Below, in pieces: positions 12,376 through 22,045 of a stretch of 64,000 bases of DNA (position 1 is its first letter; the number at the start of each line of letters is the position of its first letter). The notes beneath the pieces were generated by a model. It worked only from the letters and a program-made list of their open reading frames with translations, was not told the DNA's origin and searched no databases. The translations under genes were made by a program, and so were the position numbers. This DNA is from Ruegeria atlantica (GTDB lineage Bacteria > Pseudomonadota > Alphaproteobacteria > Rhodobacterales > Rhodobacteraceae): the NCBI RefSeq assembly GCF_013032505.1, contig NZ_WQCG01000001.1:310001-374000 (forward strand), given 5' to 3'.

Positions 12376-13521
12376 ATGGCCCTCGATACCGAGACACCGC
12401 TGAACTCGCTTGGCTTTGCCAAACCCCCGTCGGAAACGCGGGTGGTTGTTGCCATGTCCGGTGGTGTGGACAGCTCTGTCGTCGCTGCTTATCTGGCCGA
12501 TCAGGGCTACGACGTCGTTGGCGTAACGCTACAGCTATACGACCACGGCGCGGCCCTGGCCAAAAAGGGTGCCTGTTGCGCGGGGATTGATATCCATGAC
12601 GCGCGCCGTGTGGCGGAAGAACGCGGCTTTCCCCATTATGTTCTGGACTACGAGAACATCTTTAAGGACGCCGTGATCGACGAATTCGCCGACAGTTATC
12701 TGGCTGGTGCAACCCCTGTACCATGCATCCGTTGCAACGAACGCGTGAAATTCAAAGACCTTCTGGAAACCGCCAAAGACCTTGAGGCCGACTGCATGGC
12801 TACAGGTCACTACATCCAGCGCAAGATGGGTGAGAACGGGCCTGAGCTTCACAGTGCCGAAGACGCGAACAGGGACCAATCCTATTTCCTGTTTTCGACC
12901 ACACCGGAACAACTGAACTTTTTGCGCTTTCCCCTGGGCCACCTGCCTTCCAAGGACGCAACGCGCGAGATGGCCGCACAGTACGGCCTGTCGGTGGCGG
13001 ACAAGCCCGACAGCCAGGACATCTGCTTTGTGCCTGATGGCAACTATGCCGGCGTGATCGAAAAGCTGCGCCCCGGTGCGGCGGAACCGGGTGAGATCGT
13101 TCATACAGACGGTCGGGTCCTAGCACAGCACAACGGCGTCATCCACTACACCATCGGTCAACGCCGCGGTCTGGGTATCGGCGGGTTGAGCGAGCCTTTG
13201 TATGTGGTGAAGCTGGACGTAGACAAAAAGCAGGTTGTGGTCGGCCCGAAAGAGATGCTGGCAACCCGTACTGTTCCAGTGCGGGAGATCAACTGGCTGG
13301 GGGATGAACCCTTCACGTCGCGAGATGAATGGCATCTGTCTGTCAAAGTACGCTCGACCCGCCCCCCTCGTGAGGCGATTGTCCGGCCGTTGTCTGATAC
13401 GACCGCCGAGGTCGAGCTACTGACGCCCGAGGAAGGTATCTCACCCGGTCAAGCCTGCGTGTTCTACGCCAACGAAGGCGGCCGAATTTTCGGTGGCGGC
13501 TGGATCTGGCGCGGCTACTAA
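12376..13521 (+). CDS. mnmA: tRNA-specific 2-thiouridylase MnmA
   Basis: Thiolates U34 of tRNA(Lys/Glu/Gln). The 381-residue protein has the PP-loop SGGVDSS (28-34), the catalytic cysteine in [14 protein letters not shown], the second cysteine in [10 protein letters not shown], and the C-terminal beta-barrel domain to GGWIWRGY. It is divergent from sciP across a 129-bp region. A TusA-like sulfur-carrier gene lies at 42.7 kb, but nothing here links the two directly. Confidence 0.96.
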   Translation: MALDTETPLNSLGFAKPPSETRVVVAMSGGVDSSVVAAYLADQGYDVVGVTLQLYDHGAALAKKGACCAGIDIHDARRVAEERGFPHYVLDYENIFKDAVIDEFADSYLAGATPVPCIRCNERVKFKDLLETAKDLEADCMATGHYIQRKMGENGPELHSAEDANRDQSYFLFSTTPEQLNFLRFPLGHLPSKDATREMAAQYGLSVADKPDSQDICFVPDGNYAGVIEKLRPGAAEPGEIVHTDGRVLAQHNGVIHYTIGQRRGLGIGGLSEPLYVVKLDVDKKQVVVGPKEMLATRTVPVREINWLGDEPFTSRDEWHLSVKVRSTRPPREAIVRPLSDTTAEVELLTPEEGISPGQACVFYANEGGRIFGGGWIWRGY

Positions 13522-13531
13522 GGCGATCGGA

Positions 13532-14107
13532 TTACAAAACGTCCGTCGGGCTGTTCACCAGAATGTACAGTCCGACTGCCACCATGATGAAAGGTGCAAT
13601 CCGGTCGAGCCGGGCAAAACGCGGCCCCAACACCTGAGCACGTGGAGCGCCCCAACTTGCGATTGCGATCAGCGTTGCAAGTGCACATCCAGCTCCGATC
13701 AAAGCCGTCAATCGAAACGCGGGGGTAGAATCCGCGAACAAGGGCGTCATGGCCGCAAGCGTATCAATCGACAAGGTCAAAAACAGCGCAACGACCGAGG
13801 TGATGGCGCCCGTATCGGGCAGTTGACGTCCGTCCGAACCCATTCGTTGTTGCCAGATGCCATACAGGCCCAACGACAAAGGGATAATTCCAAGATAACC
13901 GACCCAATTTAAAAACCTGCTGTGATCAAGCCCACTGGCAATGACCAGCGACAGTGACAGAATAATCATCTGGGCTGCGGCAAAACCGAATACGGCGCGG
14001 CGCGTCTCCATCACCATGATCAGGCCGAAAAGGATGACCAGATTGTCTATGTTGGTCGATATGGTCACGATCGCGGCAGAGAACGCGAACAGGATGTGTT
14101 CAATCAT
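13532..14107 (-). CDS. CadD-like multi-pass membrane transporter
   Basis: A 191-residue protein with five to six hydrophobic segments, no signal peptide, and an N-terminal motif ISTNIDNLVILFGL resembling the S-I-D-D/N signature of the CadD/LysE-superfamily permeases. Those exporters handle cadmium or small cations, but substrate cannot be assigned here. It overlaps the 3' end of lpxB by 8 bp and ends the envelope cluster. It could equally be an MntP-like protein. Confidence 0.6.
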   Translation of the reverse strand: MIEHILFAFSAAIVTISTNIDNLVILFGLIMVMETRRAVFGFAAAQMIILSLSLVIASGLDHSRFLNWVGYLGIIPLSLGLYGIWQQRMGSDGRQLPDTGAITSVVALFLTLSIDTLAAMTPLFADSTPAFRLTALIGAGCALATLIAIASWGAPRAQVLGPRFARLDRIAPFIMVAVGLYILVNSPTDVL

Positions 14108-15266
14108 GGCGATTGGGCAACCTGTTTAACACTGCACGGGCTGCGCGCAGACCCGGTGCTTCGCCACCGCGCCCCAGGCGGTCCATGGTTACATCCATAG
14201 CGCTGCGCTGAGCCTCCGGGTTGGCGTCTACATCCGCCATTGCAGCGGCAATACGGCTCGGTTCACAATCGTCCAAAAGGCATTCGGGAACCGCACGCGT
14301 TTCTGACACCAGATTGACAAGCGTCACCGTCTCCAGATCCACCATGCGCTTCGCGATCAGCGTGGTTAGCCAGTTAAGATTGTAAGCAATCACCATGGGT
14401 GTGGCTTGTGCAGCCAGTTCCAAAGAGACCGTCCCGGACGCCGCCAGTGCGAGGTCAGCCGCTGCAAATGCCGCCCTCTTCTGCGCCTGCGCCTGATCGG
14501 TGGGTAAGTCACGCGGGTCAACCACAACCGGCGCCCCTGGCCAGTTCTGAACATGTTCGCTGACCGCATCCACCATATGAGCAACCGCTGGCACGACAAC
14601 GCGCGTGTCCGGTCGCTGCTTCAGAAAAAGGCTTAGGGACTGACCAAAGACCGGAGCCAAACGATCGACCTCGCCCCGGCGGGAACCTGGCAAGGCCAGC
14701 ACAATTGGCGCTTGCCCTAAGCCGTGCGCCTCGCGAAAAGCCTGTATGTCTTGATCGGCGGCCACCGGCTCACTGGCTACCGGATGCCCTACAAAATCAC
14801 ATTCCATCCCCGCGCGCTGCATATAGGGTGGTTCGAAAGGCAACAGGGCCAGCACATGGTCGATGACCTTTGCCATCTTGTCCGCCCGCCCCGGACGCCA
14901 CGCCCAAACACTGGGAGCAACGTAGTGAACTGTGCGGATAGTACTTTGAATTTTGACCAGTTTGGCAACCCGCAATGAAAAATCGGGGCTGTCGATGGTG
15001 ATCAGAACGTCCGGTTTGCAGTCCAATACTGCCTGCGCAGTCTCGGCAATCCGGCGTTTGAGGTGAAAGAACTTGGGAAGAACTTCAACCAAGCCCATGA
15101 CCGACAGTTCGGACATAGGAAACAGGCTGTCCAACCCTTGTGCCTGCATCAGCGGGCCGCCAACGCCCTGAAATTCAATTCCCGGTACAAGTGCGCGCAG
15201 GCCTTCCATCAAAGCCCCGCCAAGCCGGTCACCCGAAGGTTCACCGGCGACGACGAAAACCCGCAT
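14100..15266 (-). CDS. lpxB: Lipid-A-disaccharide synthase LpxB
   Basis: Condenses UDP-2,3-diacylglucosamine with lipid X to the lipid A disaccharide at the inner face of the inner membrane. The 388-residue GT19 enzyme shows the N-terminal GEPSGD motif (7-12), FQGVGGPLM, YVAPSVWAWRPGR and the C-terminal ELAAQATPMVIAYN block. Its ATG overlaps the lpxI stop by one base (TGATG). Confidence 0.96.
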   Translation of the reverse strand: MRVFVVAGEPSGDRLGGALMEGLRALVPGIEFQGVGGPLMQAQGLDSLFPMSELSVMGLVEVLPKFFHLKRRIAETAQAVLDCKPDVLITIDSPDFSLRVAKLVKIQSTIRTVHYVAPSVWAWRPGRADKMAKVIDHVLALLPFEPPYMQRAGMECDFVGHPVASEPVAADQDIQAFREAHGLGQAPIVLALPGSRRGEVDRLAPVFGQSLSLFLKQRPDTRVVVPAVAHMVDAVSEHVQNWPGAPVVVDPRDLPTDQAQAQKRAAFAAADLALAASGTVSLELAAQATPMVIAYNLNWLTTLIAKRMVDLETVTLVNLVSETRAVPECLLDDCEPSRIAAAMADVDANPEAQRSAMDVTMDRLGRGGEAPGLRAARAVLNRLPNRHD

Positions 15267-16060
15267 CAGTTCGTCCGCTCGCGGACATACAAAAACAGGC
15301 CAAGCCGGTCACATTCCGCAATCACGCGGTCTTTCTCAAGCACAAGGACACCGCCCTTTTCGATCACAATTCCCGACAGTCCCGCCGCAACGGCGCCAGA
15401 CACGGTATCGGGCCCGATCGCAGGCAGATCTGCACGAACGTCCTGATCCGGTTTCGGGGCTTTGAACAGAATGCCGCCGCCGGCATCGGGGCGCTGTGTC
15501 AGAGACTGCAACATCCATGCCGTGCCGAAGATACCCTCTATCGCCAGCGCCTGCCGTTTTGAAACCACACAGGCCTGCCCAACATCTGCAGAACCCATCG
15601 CCCGGACGACACCCGATGCACGGTCCGCATCAGCCAGATCGGCCTCAGACGGTTGCGCCTGTGTTAAGCACCCCAGTTTTGGAAGGAGGTTCGGTGCGAT
15701 TTCGTGGGCAGCCTTAACCTCTAGCCCCGAATCCTCGAAAATGCCGATGACCGCGCGAAGCGCCGCGTCATCGCCTGACATTATGGCCTGTTGCAGGATT
15801 GGCACCAAAGGCAATGTAGCCGCATCGATCCGCCCAGGATCAATGGGCGGACGCCCGACGGCACCCGCCATGCAGATCTGTGTCACGCCTTGCGCCTTGA
15901 TGTCGGCGATAAAGGTTCCGACCTGTTCCAATGGGAACTCGACATCCGGCGTCAACGTATCCGGTCTGAACCCTTCCATGGCGCATACCACAGGGCGGTC
16001 GGGCAACTGCGCAACCACTTCACCCGGTAAAACGCCTGTTCCAGCAATCAACGCCAGCAT
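15266..16060 (-). CDS. lpxI: UDP-2,3-diacylglucosamine diphosphatase LpxI
   Basis: Cleaves UDP-2,3-diacylglucosamine to lipid X, the step done by LpxH in E. coli. The 264-residue protein (former DUF1009) shows LALIAGTGVLPGEV at the N terminus and a C-terminal VLVLEKDRVIAECDRLGLFLY segment. Its position between lpxA and lpxB is the standard alphaproteobacterial arrangement; no lpxH-like gene is in the window. Confidence 0.95.
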   Translation of the reverse strand: MLALIAGTGVLPGEVVAQLPDRPVVCAMEGFRPDTLTPDVEFPLEQVGTFIADIKAQGVTQICMAGAVGRPPIDPGRIDAATLPLVPILQQAIMSGDDAALRAVIGIFEDSGLEVKAAHEIAPNLLPKLGCLTQAQPSEADLADADRASGVVRAMGSADVGQACVVSKRQALAIEGIFGTAWMLQSLTQRPDAGGGILFKAPKPDQDVRADLPAIGPDTVSGAVAAGLSGIVIEKGGVLVLEKDRVIAECDRLGLFLYVRERTN

Positions 16061-16063
16061 GGT

Positions 16064-16849
16064 TTATTTCCCCGGTGTCAGGAATGACCGATCGGAATGT
16101 CCAGTAACGAAATCGACGATCCGCTGCACGTATTCGCTTTCGTTATCCGCGCCGACCCGATGCGCGCGCTCCATGAACGTGCCGTCACCCGTCGACAACT
16201 CGCGGAACGCCGCCCGCAATGCGGCGATATCGTCGCGCGAAACGCCCCGCCGCTTAAGTCCAACAAGGTTTAGTCCGTCTAGTTCGCCCCGCGGCGCCTG
16301 AACGAGGCCGTAAGGGATCACGTCGTTCGGAACCATAGTCAGCGCGCCAATGATCGCACCGCGCCCAACGCGGACCCATTGGTGCAAACCAGAGATGCCA
16401 CCGACAATCACGTCATCCTCAATGATGCAGTGACCTGCAGCGCCGGCGTGGTTGACCATGATGACACGATTTCCGATTTGAACATCGTGGGCAACGTGTA
16501 CGCCTGCCATCAGCAGACAATCATCGCCGATCCGCGTGACACCACCGCCACCATCGGTCCCGGTGTTTACGGTGACGTGTTCACGGATACGGTTACGTTT
16601 ACCGATCTCAAGACTCGTGTTTTCGCCGCCGAATTTAAGATCCTGCGGGATCTCTCCGATGACCGAAAAATTGAAGATCACGGTATCTTCGCCGATCGAA
16701 GTATCGCCGGTTACGACAACATGCGACTTCAGTTCAACCCGATCAGCCAACGTGACTTGGGGCCCCACATAACAGAACGGGCCAATGACGCAGCCATCAC
16801 CAATCTGCGCGCCGTCTTCAATGATTGCGCTTGGGTGGATGCCGCTCAT
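16064..16849 (-). CDS. lpxA: UDP-N-acetylglucosamine acyltransferase LpxA
   Basis: First acylation of lipid A synthesis, using acyl-ACP. The 261-residue left-handed beta-helix protein shows hexapeptide repeats from residue 4 ([20 protein letters not shown]) and the catalytic-histidine segment [13 protein letters not shown], then an alpha-helical C-terminal domain. ATGA overlap with fabZ upstream and 3-bp spacing to lpxI downstream indicate one operon. Confidence 0.97.
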   Translation of the reverse strand: MSGIHPSAIIEDGAQIGDGCVIGPFCYVGPQVTLADRVELKSHVVVTGDTSIGEDTVIFNFSVIGEIPQDLKFGGENTSLEIGKRNRIREHVTVNTGTDGGGGVTRIGDDCLLMAGVHVAHDVQIGNRVIMVNHAGAAGHCIIEDDVIVGGISGLHQWVRVGRGAIIGALTMVPNDVIPYGLVQAPRGELDGLNLVGLKRRGVSRDDIAALRAAFRELSTGDGTFMERAHRVGADNESEYVQRIVDFVTGHSDRSFLTPGK

Positions 16850-17319
16850 GTGGTTTTTTCCATATCCCAGTCGACATAGGCCGAAAACTCGGCCTCGGCC
16901 GCGACCTCACCTTCGACTGTGGCACGACCAGCGAATTTGAAGATCTTGCCACCTTTTTTGCCGCGGACCGTTTCGACATGCATTTCAAGCACGTCACCCG
17001 GGATCACTTTGCGACGGAATTTGCATTTGTCGATGTTCATAAAATAGATCAACAGTTCGCTGTCGATCACGTCCATACCCACACCCAGCATGACACCCGC
17101 AGTCTGTGCCATCGCTTCGACAATGGTCACGCCCGGCATGATCGGCGTCCCAGGGAAATGCCCCTGGAAATGCGGCTCGTTCATGGTGACGTTCTTGATG
17201 CCAACCGCCGATTGATAGCCCGAGATATCGACGACCTTGTCGACCAGCAGAAACGGATAGCGGTGGGGCAATATCCGCTGAATCAGCTGAATGTCTGCGC
17301 TTTTGGTTTCGGTGGTCAT
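16846..17319 (-). CDS. fabZ: 3-hydroxyacyl-ACP dehydratase FabZ
   Basis: Dehydrates 3-hydroxyacyl-ACP in fatty-acid elongation. The 157-residue hotdog protein carries [13 protein letters not shown] and the active-site helix [19 protein letters not shown] with catalytic His and Glu. The ATG at 17319 gives the normal family N terminus; a longer frame to 17385 would run into the skp spacer. It lies directly before lpxA, where it competes with LpxA for the same 3-hydroxyacyl-ACP pool. Confidence 0.96.
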   Translation of the reverse strand: MTTETKSADIQLIQRILPHRYPFLLVDKVVDISGYQSAVGIKNVTMNEPHFQGHFPGTPIMPGVTIVEAMAQTAGVMLGVGMDVIDSELLIYFMNIDKCKFRRKVIPGDVLEMHVETVRGKKGGKIFKFAGRATVEGEVAAEAEFSAYVDWDMEKTT

Positions 17320-17391
17320 AGTGCAGTCGTCCCGTTCTGGATTTCTCTTTGTCGCGTGGTTAGCAACACCGCGCCCTAAGGGCAAGCAAAC

Positions 17392-17976
17392 CTATTCTTT
17401 GCCTTCGGTTTCAAGTTGGCTGCCATCGCCAATCTGTTCATTAATCCGTGCAATGGCCGCCTCAGTTACGTCGGTTCGGTCCGAACTGAGAAAGACGTTT
17501 GACCGTTCGATGACGACCGATGCCCCGGACTCGCGCAACAACTCGATCAGGATGGGTTGCACAAGAACCAGAAAGGTCTGCCGCGCTTCTTCGCTTTGCC
17601 GCGCAAGCGCGTCCAGTTTCGCGCGTTGACTTTCGCGGTGCGACTGAACCTTGATGTCGAACGCTTCGGCCAAAGGCCGAAACTCATCCGTTGGCAATTC
17701 AGCGCGCTTTTCGGTCAGGTCTTTTTCTTCTTTGCTCAGCTCTGCGACGATCCGTTCATTCTCGGCCGCCAGTAATGCGCCTTCACTCTCAATCTCGCGC
17801 ATGACGCGTCGTCCAAATAGCGACTCGGAAAACATCCGTTCGCTGGACAAGGTCAGAACATCTGCCTGAGGAGCACCCAATTGCTGCGCCTGAACAGTCG
17901 ACACACTAGCCAGCGCCAAAAAAACGCACAGGGCCCGAAGCGGGCCCTGCACAATTACATTCATCAACTTAAGCAT
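17392..17976 (-). CDS. Periplasmic chaperone, OmpH/Skp family
   Basis: A 194-residue protein with a cleavable signal peptide (hydrophobic LCVFLALASVSTVQA, about residues 16-31) followed by a long charged helical region (about 60-130) rich in Glu, Lys and Arg, as in the tentacles of Skp. Skp binds unfolded outer-membrane proteins on their way to BamA. It follows bamA by 7 bp, which supports the role. Sequence identity to E. coli Skp is likely low, so the call rests on architecture and position. Confidence 0.85.
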   Translation of the reverse strand: MLKLMNVIVQGPLRALCVFLALASVSTVQAQQLGAPQADVLTLSSERMFSESLFGRRVMREIESEGALLAAENERIVAELSKEEKDLTEKRAELPTDEFRPLAEAFDIKVQSHRESQRAKLDALARQSEEARQTFLVLVQPILIELLRESGASVVIERSNVFLSSDRTDVTEAAIARINEQIGDGSQLETEGKE

Positions 17977-17983
17977 CCGACGA

Positions 17984-20344
17984 TCAGAACCGCGCCTGAA
18001 CGGTCAGGTCAAAGTTCTGTTCCTTGTCGAAATCTTCTTTTTTCAAGGCTTTCGAGAAGTTGAAACGCAACGGCCCAAAAGGCGTATCCCACAGAACTGA
18101 CAACCCGATCACGTGACGAACAGACCCGTCCGCGCCGACGATGTCAGCACCGGCAGTGTTCACGTTGTTGATGTTATAGACGTTACCAACATCGTAAAAC
18201 ACACCGCCGCGCAAACCCAATTCCTCTGGCAGGCCAAGCGGGAAATCGGATTCAAAACGCGCAACCCAGTAGTAGTTGCCGCCAATCGCATCGTCCTGAC
18301 CGTTGGAAAGGTCGCGCGGACCCAGACCAGCAGGCTCAAAGCCACGGAACGTGTTCGGACCAATCAAAAAGCGGTCGATGGTCCGGCTAAAGTCGTCACC
18401 CTGCCAATGCAGCGCACCAACTTCCATCGTCGCACGCAAGACGACCTCTTCGTTCCAGACACGTGTCTGCGCGATACCGCGGGCTGTGGTCTTGTAGAAC
18501 TCGTTGTCACCGCCAAGACCAGCGGCATCAACTCCGACCTCGAACAGAACGCCGGCATTCGGGTTCAAACCACCGCGACGGCTATCATAGAGGTATGACA
18601 CACCCAGGGTGCTGGATGTCCGCTTACCTTGCTCGATTTCCGAAGCGATAACAGCACCGTTTACTTCATCATCCTGCTGCGTCATCTCGCTGCGGTCCCA
18701 GCCATAACGCAGACGAACCGATGACAATTCACTGATCGCATAACTCAGCTGCGGCTCGAAGAAGACGCGCTTGGTATCGTAGCTTGCAAAGCTTGAGTTC
18801 GTCGTTGCCAAGCCAAGCCCAAGATCGAACTGCAACCGACGGCCCAGCAGGTACGGTTCGGTGAAGTTAATTATGTACTGCTCGGAGTCCTGCGCCGTCG
18901 ACAGCGTCACCCCTAGGTTTTGACCGCGACCCAAGAAGTTGGATTCGTTCAGACCGATTGCAATCCCGAAACCGTCGGAAATCGAGTAGCTACCCCCAAG
19001 GCTCAGCGAGCCTGTGGGCTGTTCTTCGACGTCCACATCGACAATCACCTGGCTGGGCGTAGACCCTTCGCGTGGCTCCACGTCAGCAACTGCAAAGAAC
19101 CCAAGGGCGCGGATACGTTCAGCGCTCTGGCGGATTTCGCGCGGATTGAACGGATCACCTTCGACAGTGTCGAACTGCCGGCGGATCACACGGTCCAGCG
19201 TCGTTGTATTGCCTTCGATGTCGATGCGTTCAACAAAGATCCGAGGACCCCTGGTCAGAACAAACTGCACGTCCAAGGTCAGATCACGTGGGTTTCGCGT
19301 AACCCGAGGCTCGACCCGCAGGAAATCCACACCTTGTTTCAGACCCAACCGCTCCTGACGGGCAATCGAGCTTTCAATCAATGACGGAGAGTAGGTCACA
19401 CCCGGGCGGATTTTCAGCGCAGCCTGATACGCGGCAGGATCGACCCCCGGAATTTCACTGACCGTAGAAATCTTGCCAAACGAGAACTTTTGACCTTCCG
19501 TGATGTTCATCACCAGGAAAAATGCGTCACGTTCGCGGGTGAATTCCACATTTGCGCTGTTCACGCGGAAGTCCACATATCCGCGGGACAGGTAAAAGTC
19601 GCGGATGACCTGCTTATCAAACTCGATACGGTCCGCGATAAACGTGTCGCCGCGCAGGAAAGTCCGCAGAATGTTGGCTTGCTTTGTCTCCAGAACCCGG
19701 CGCAAGCGGCGATCTGAATATGCCCGGTTGCCAACAAAGCTGACGCGTTCGACCTCGATCGTAGTGCCCTCGGCAATTTCAAAGACGAGGTCAACGCGGT
19801 TGTCGCTGCGGCGGATGATGCGCGGGATAACGGTTGCGGAAACGCGGCCCTGCGCTGAGTAGATTTCGGCGATCTGATCTGCGTCGGCTTCAGCAAGCTG
19901 AGGCGTGAAAACCCGGCGGGGCTGAGAATTGATCGCATCCAGAAGTAAGTCGTCCTTTACGCGACGATTGCCTTCGATGCTGATCTGGTTGATCGTTGGA
20001 TATTCCTCGACCTCGATCACCAGCGTGCTTCCACGCGGCGTCAGTTCAACTGTCTCAAAAACACCACTGTCAAGCAAACGCTGAAACGCGTCGTTCAATT
20101 GTCCGGCAGTCACTGTCTGACCAGGCTGGATCCCGGTCCGGGCAATAATTGTCGAGCTTTCGATGCGTCTGTTGCCCTCAACATCGAACGAATTGATTGT
20201 GTAACTTTGCGCGCGAGCGACCTCCGGAAGGAAGGTAAAGCTAGCTATAAATACAAAGGAAAAAATACGTAGCGTCTGCCACAAAATCTTGTTTGTTGGC
20301 TTCTGCCCCCCGCAGGATGTGCCTGCGCCTCGCCTATCAGTCAT
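17984..20344 (-). CDS. bamA: Outer membrane protein assembly factor BamA
   Basis: Core subunit of the machine that folds beta-barrels into the outer membrane. The 786 residues comprise an extended N-terminal signal segment ending near residue 46 (ARAQ), five POTRA repeats (about 47-400), and an Omp85 barrel with the FRGFEPAGLG loop-6 motif and a C-terminal Phe (QARF). The start used gives a long n-region; a shorter signal peptide from a later codon is possible. A minus-strand terminator upstream separates it from the rseP transcript, so it probably has its own promoter in 20345-20408. Confidence 0.96.
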   Translation of the reverse strand: MTDRRGAGTSCGGQKPTNKILWQTLRIFSFVFIASFTFLPEVARAQSYTINSFDVEGNRRIESSTIIARTGIQPGQTVTAGQLNDAFQRLLDSGVFETVELTPRGSTLVIEVEEYPTINQISIEGNRRVKDDLLLDAINSQPRRVFTPQLAEADADQIAEIYSAQGRVSATVIPRIIRRSDNRVDLVFEIAEGTTIEVERVSFVGNRAYSDRRLRRVLETKQANILRTFLRGDTFIADRIEFDKQVIRDFYLSRGYVDFRVNSANVEFTRERDAFFLVMNITEGQKFSFGKISTVSEIPGVDPAAYQAALKIRPGVTYSPSLIESSIARQERLGLKQGVDFLRVEPRVTRNPRDLTLDVQFVLTRGPRIFVERIDIEGNTTTLDRVIRRQFDTVEGDPFNPREIRQSAERIRALGFFAVADVEPREGSTPSQVIVDVDVEEQPTGSLSLGGSYSISDGFGIAIGLNESNFLGRGQNLGVTLSTAQDSEQYIINFTEPYLLGRRLQFDLGLGLATTNSSFASYDTKRVFFEPQLSYAISELSSVRLRYGWDRSEMTQQDDEVNGAVIASEIEQGKRTSSTLGVSYLYDSRRGGLNPNAGVLFEVGVDAAGLGGDNEFYKTTARGIAQTRVWNEEVVLRATMEVGALHWQGDDFSRTIDRFLIGPNTFRGFEPAGLGPRDLSNGQDDAIGGNYYWVARFESDFPLGLPEELGLRGGVFYDVGNVYNINNVNTAGADIVGADGSVRHVIGLSVLWDTPFGPLRFNFSKALKKEDFDKEQNFDLTVQARF

Positions 20345-20408
20345 TTTTTTCTCTACCCAGAATTTTAGGACTTTATTGTTGAGTAGCGAGATTAAGTTTC
20401 GTTGTCAA

Positions 20409-20441
20409 AAGACGAAAACACAAAGCGGCCCAGTAGGCCGC
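20409..20441 (-). terminator. Minus-strand terminator before bamA
   Basis: GCGGCC (20425-20430) pairs with GGCCGC (20436-20441) around a 5-base loop. On the minus strand it is followed by TTTGTGTTTTC. It lies after the 42-residue gene and before bamA. Confidence 0.6.
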
Positions 20442-20470
20442 TGTAACGTGTATTCAATTATTGGCAAGAA

Positions 20471-20599
20471 TCACATGCCGACTACAAAGGCCCAGCCACT
20501 GATAGCCAGCGCAGTCGCGCCGAAAAACAACAGGGCATCCCAGTTCAGCATGAACAAGAAACTAAAGCTCTGATACGATTTCCGGAGCGTCTTTGTCAT
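20471..20599 (-). CDS. Predicted 42-residue membrane protein
   Basis: A small gene between rseP and bamA: MTKTLRKSYQSFSFLFML, then NWDALLFFGATALAISGW and AFVVGM, giving one or two closely spaced hydrophobic segments after a basic N terminus. AGAGG lies about 6 bases upstream of the ATG, and a terminator follows the stop. I do not recognise a family. Position inside an envelope-biogenesis cluster suggests a membrane role, but only by association. Confidence 0.6.
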   Translation of the reverse strand: MTKTLRKSYQSFSFLFMLNWDALLFFGATALAISGWAFVVGM

Positions 20600-20688
20600 T
20601 TGAGCCTCTGAAACAGAAAATAAGACGCAATAAACCTAGCTACTGATTGGGGCGAAATTACGGCTTTTCTTGGCGCGCCCAGCCACAA

Positions 20689-22041
20689 TCAACAAAGCAG
20701 ATCGTTCGAAACCGAAAAGATCATCAAGCCCAAAATCAGGGATATTCCCACGCCCATCAGAACCTTAAGCACTGCGTCGCTCGGCGGTTTGCCCGCTACG
20801 GCTTCGTAGGCGTAGAACACCAGGTGACCGCCATCCAGGGCCGGTATCGGAAATAGGTTCAACAGGCCAACCGCAGTAGACAGTACCGCGATAAAGAATA
20901 TGAAACTTTGCGCACCCTGACTGGCCATTGCCCCCGAGGTTTCTGCGATACCAATCGGCCCGGACATGTTGCAGGTGCTGATGGCACCAGTAACCATATG
21001 CCATATACCTGACAGCGACCCTTCAACGATACGCAGGGTTTGACGTGCCCCGCCTGCAATGGATTCAAGAATACCAGCCGACTCTGTCGCAGGTTCAAGC
21101 ATCATGCCGCCGACAATTCCAATGCGCCAATGGGTTACAAAGCCGCCTTCAGGTTGCGGTTCGTCCGTGCGTCTTGGGGCAAGAGCAAATTCAAGATCGG
21201 CCCCGTCTCGCCACACGTTCAGCAACAGAACCTTCCCGTCAGACCCCTCGACGTATTCCTTAAGTTGATCGAAGGCAAATATCGGATCCCCGTTGACCGA
21301 CGTGATGACATCGCCACGCTGAAGGTCGATATCCATTGCCGCACTACGGGGCGTAACCTGCTGAATCAGCGGCGGGAACAGCCACGGGGCCGAAACATCC
21401 AAAGTCTGATCGTCGCGGATGACGGTGTAATCCAGAATCGGTTCCATCGGAAGCGCGTCGACGAAATCGCTCCAAGCCCCTTGTTGATCGAAGTCCGGCA
21501 CCGGTATGCCACCAATAGCAACGATTTCATCACCGTCCTGCAACTCCTGAACGGTTCCCGGCAAAGGATGCAGAGTTCCAACGGTCAGCGGGTCTTTGGT
21601 CACGCCCTGGGTTAGGAAAATCAGGCCAAACACCAGGATCGACATCACGAAATTGAACACCGGCCCGGCGGCGACCGTAGCCGAGCGGGCCCAAAGAGGT
21701 GCTCCGTGCATGGTGCGCCGCAGATCCTCCGGGCTTTGCTCGGTGATTTCGGTCATCGCGGTTTCGTCTTTGCCCGATGCCGCGTTCGCGTCACCCATAA
21801 ATTTCACATATCCGCCAAATGGCAATGCAGCGACCTGCCAGCGCGTACCGCGCTTGTCGATGCGGCTCCAGAGAACTGGGCCAAACCCGACCGAGAACAC
21901 CTCGGCGTGAATTCCGGACCACCGTCCAACGATATAGTGGCCGTATTCGTGCACAGCGACGATCACCGAAAGGGCGATCACAAAGGCAATGATCGTGTAC
22001 AGCAAATTGCCAAACTGAGGGATCAGTGAAAGTACGTCCAA
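20689..22041 (-). CDS. rseP: Site-2 intramembrane metalloprotease RseP
   Basis: Zinc protease that cuts membrane substrates such as anti-sigma factors and signal-peptide remnants. Counting from a TTG start at 22041, the 450-residue protein has HEYGH (31-35) in the first membrane helix, PDZ regions in the middle, and the C-terminal LDGGH motif (PALDGGHLVF). The TTG has AGGA nine bases upstream and gives the family N terminus (MDVLSLIPQFGN); the longer ATG frame at 22074 would overlap dxr by 29 bases. It is 4 bp downstream of dxr. Confidence 0.94.
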   Translation of the reverse strand: MDVLSLIPQFGNLLYTIIAFVIALSVIVAVHEYGHYIVGRWSGIHAEVFSVGFGPVLWSRIDKRGTRWQVAALPFGGYVKFMGDANAASGKDETAMTEITEQSPEDLRRTMHGAPLWARSATVAAGPVFNFVMSILVFGLIFLTQGVTKDPLTVGTLHPLPGTVQELQDGDEIVAIGGIPVPDFDQQGAWSDFVDALPMEPILDYTVIRDDQTLDVSAPWLFPPLIQQVTPRSAAMDIDLQRGDVITSVNGDPIFAFDQLKEYVEGSDGKVLLLNVWRDGADLEFALAPRRTDEPQPEGGFVTHWRIGIVGGMMLEPATESAGILESIAGGARQTLRIVEGSLSGIWHMVTGAISTCNMSGPIGIAETSGAMASQGAQSFIFFIAVLSTAVGLLNLFPIPALDGGHLVFYAYEAVAGKPPSDAVLKVLMGVGISLILGLMIFSVSNDLLC

Positions 22042-22045
22042 AATT

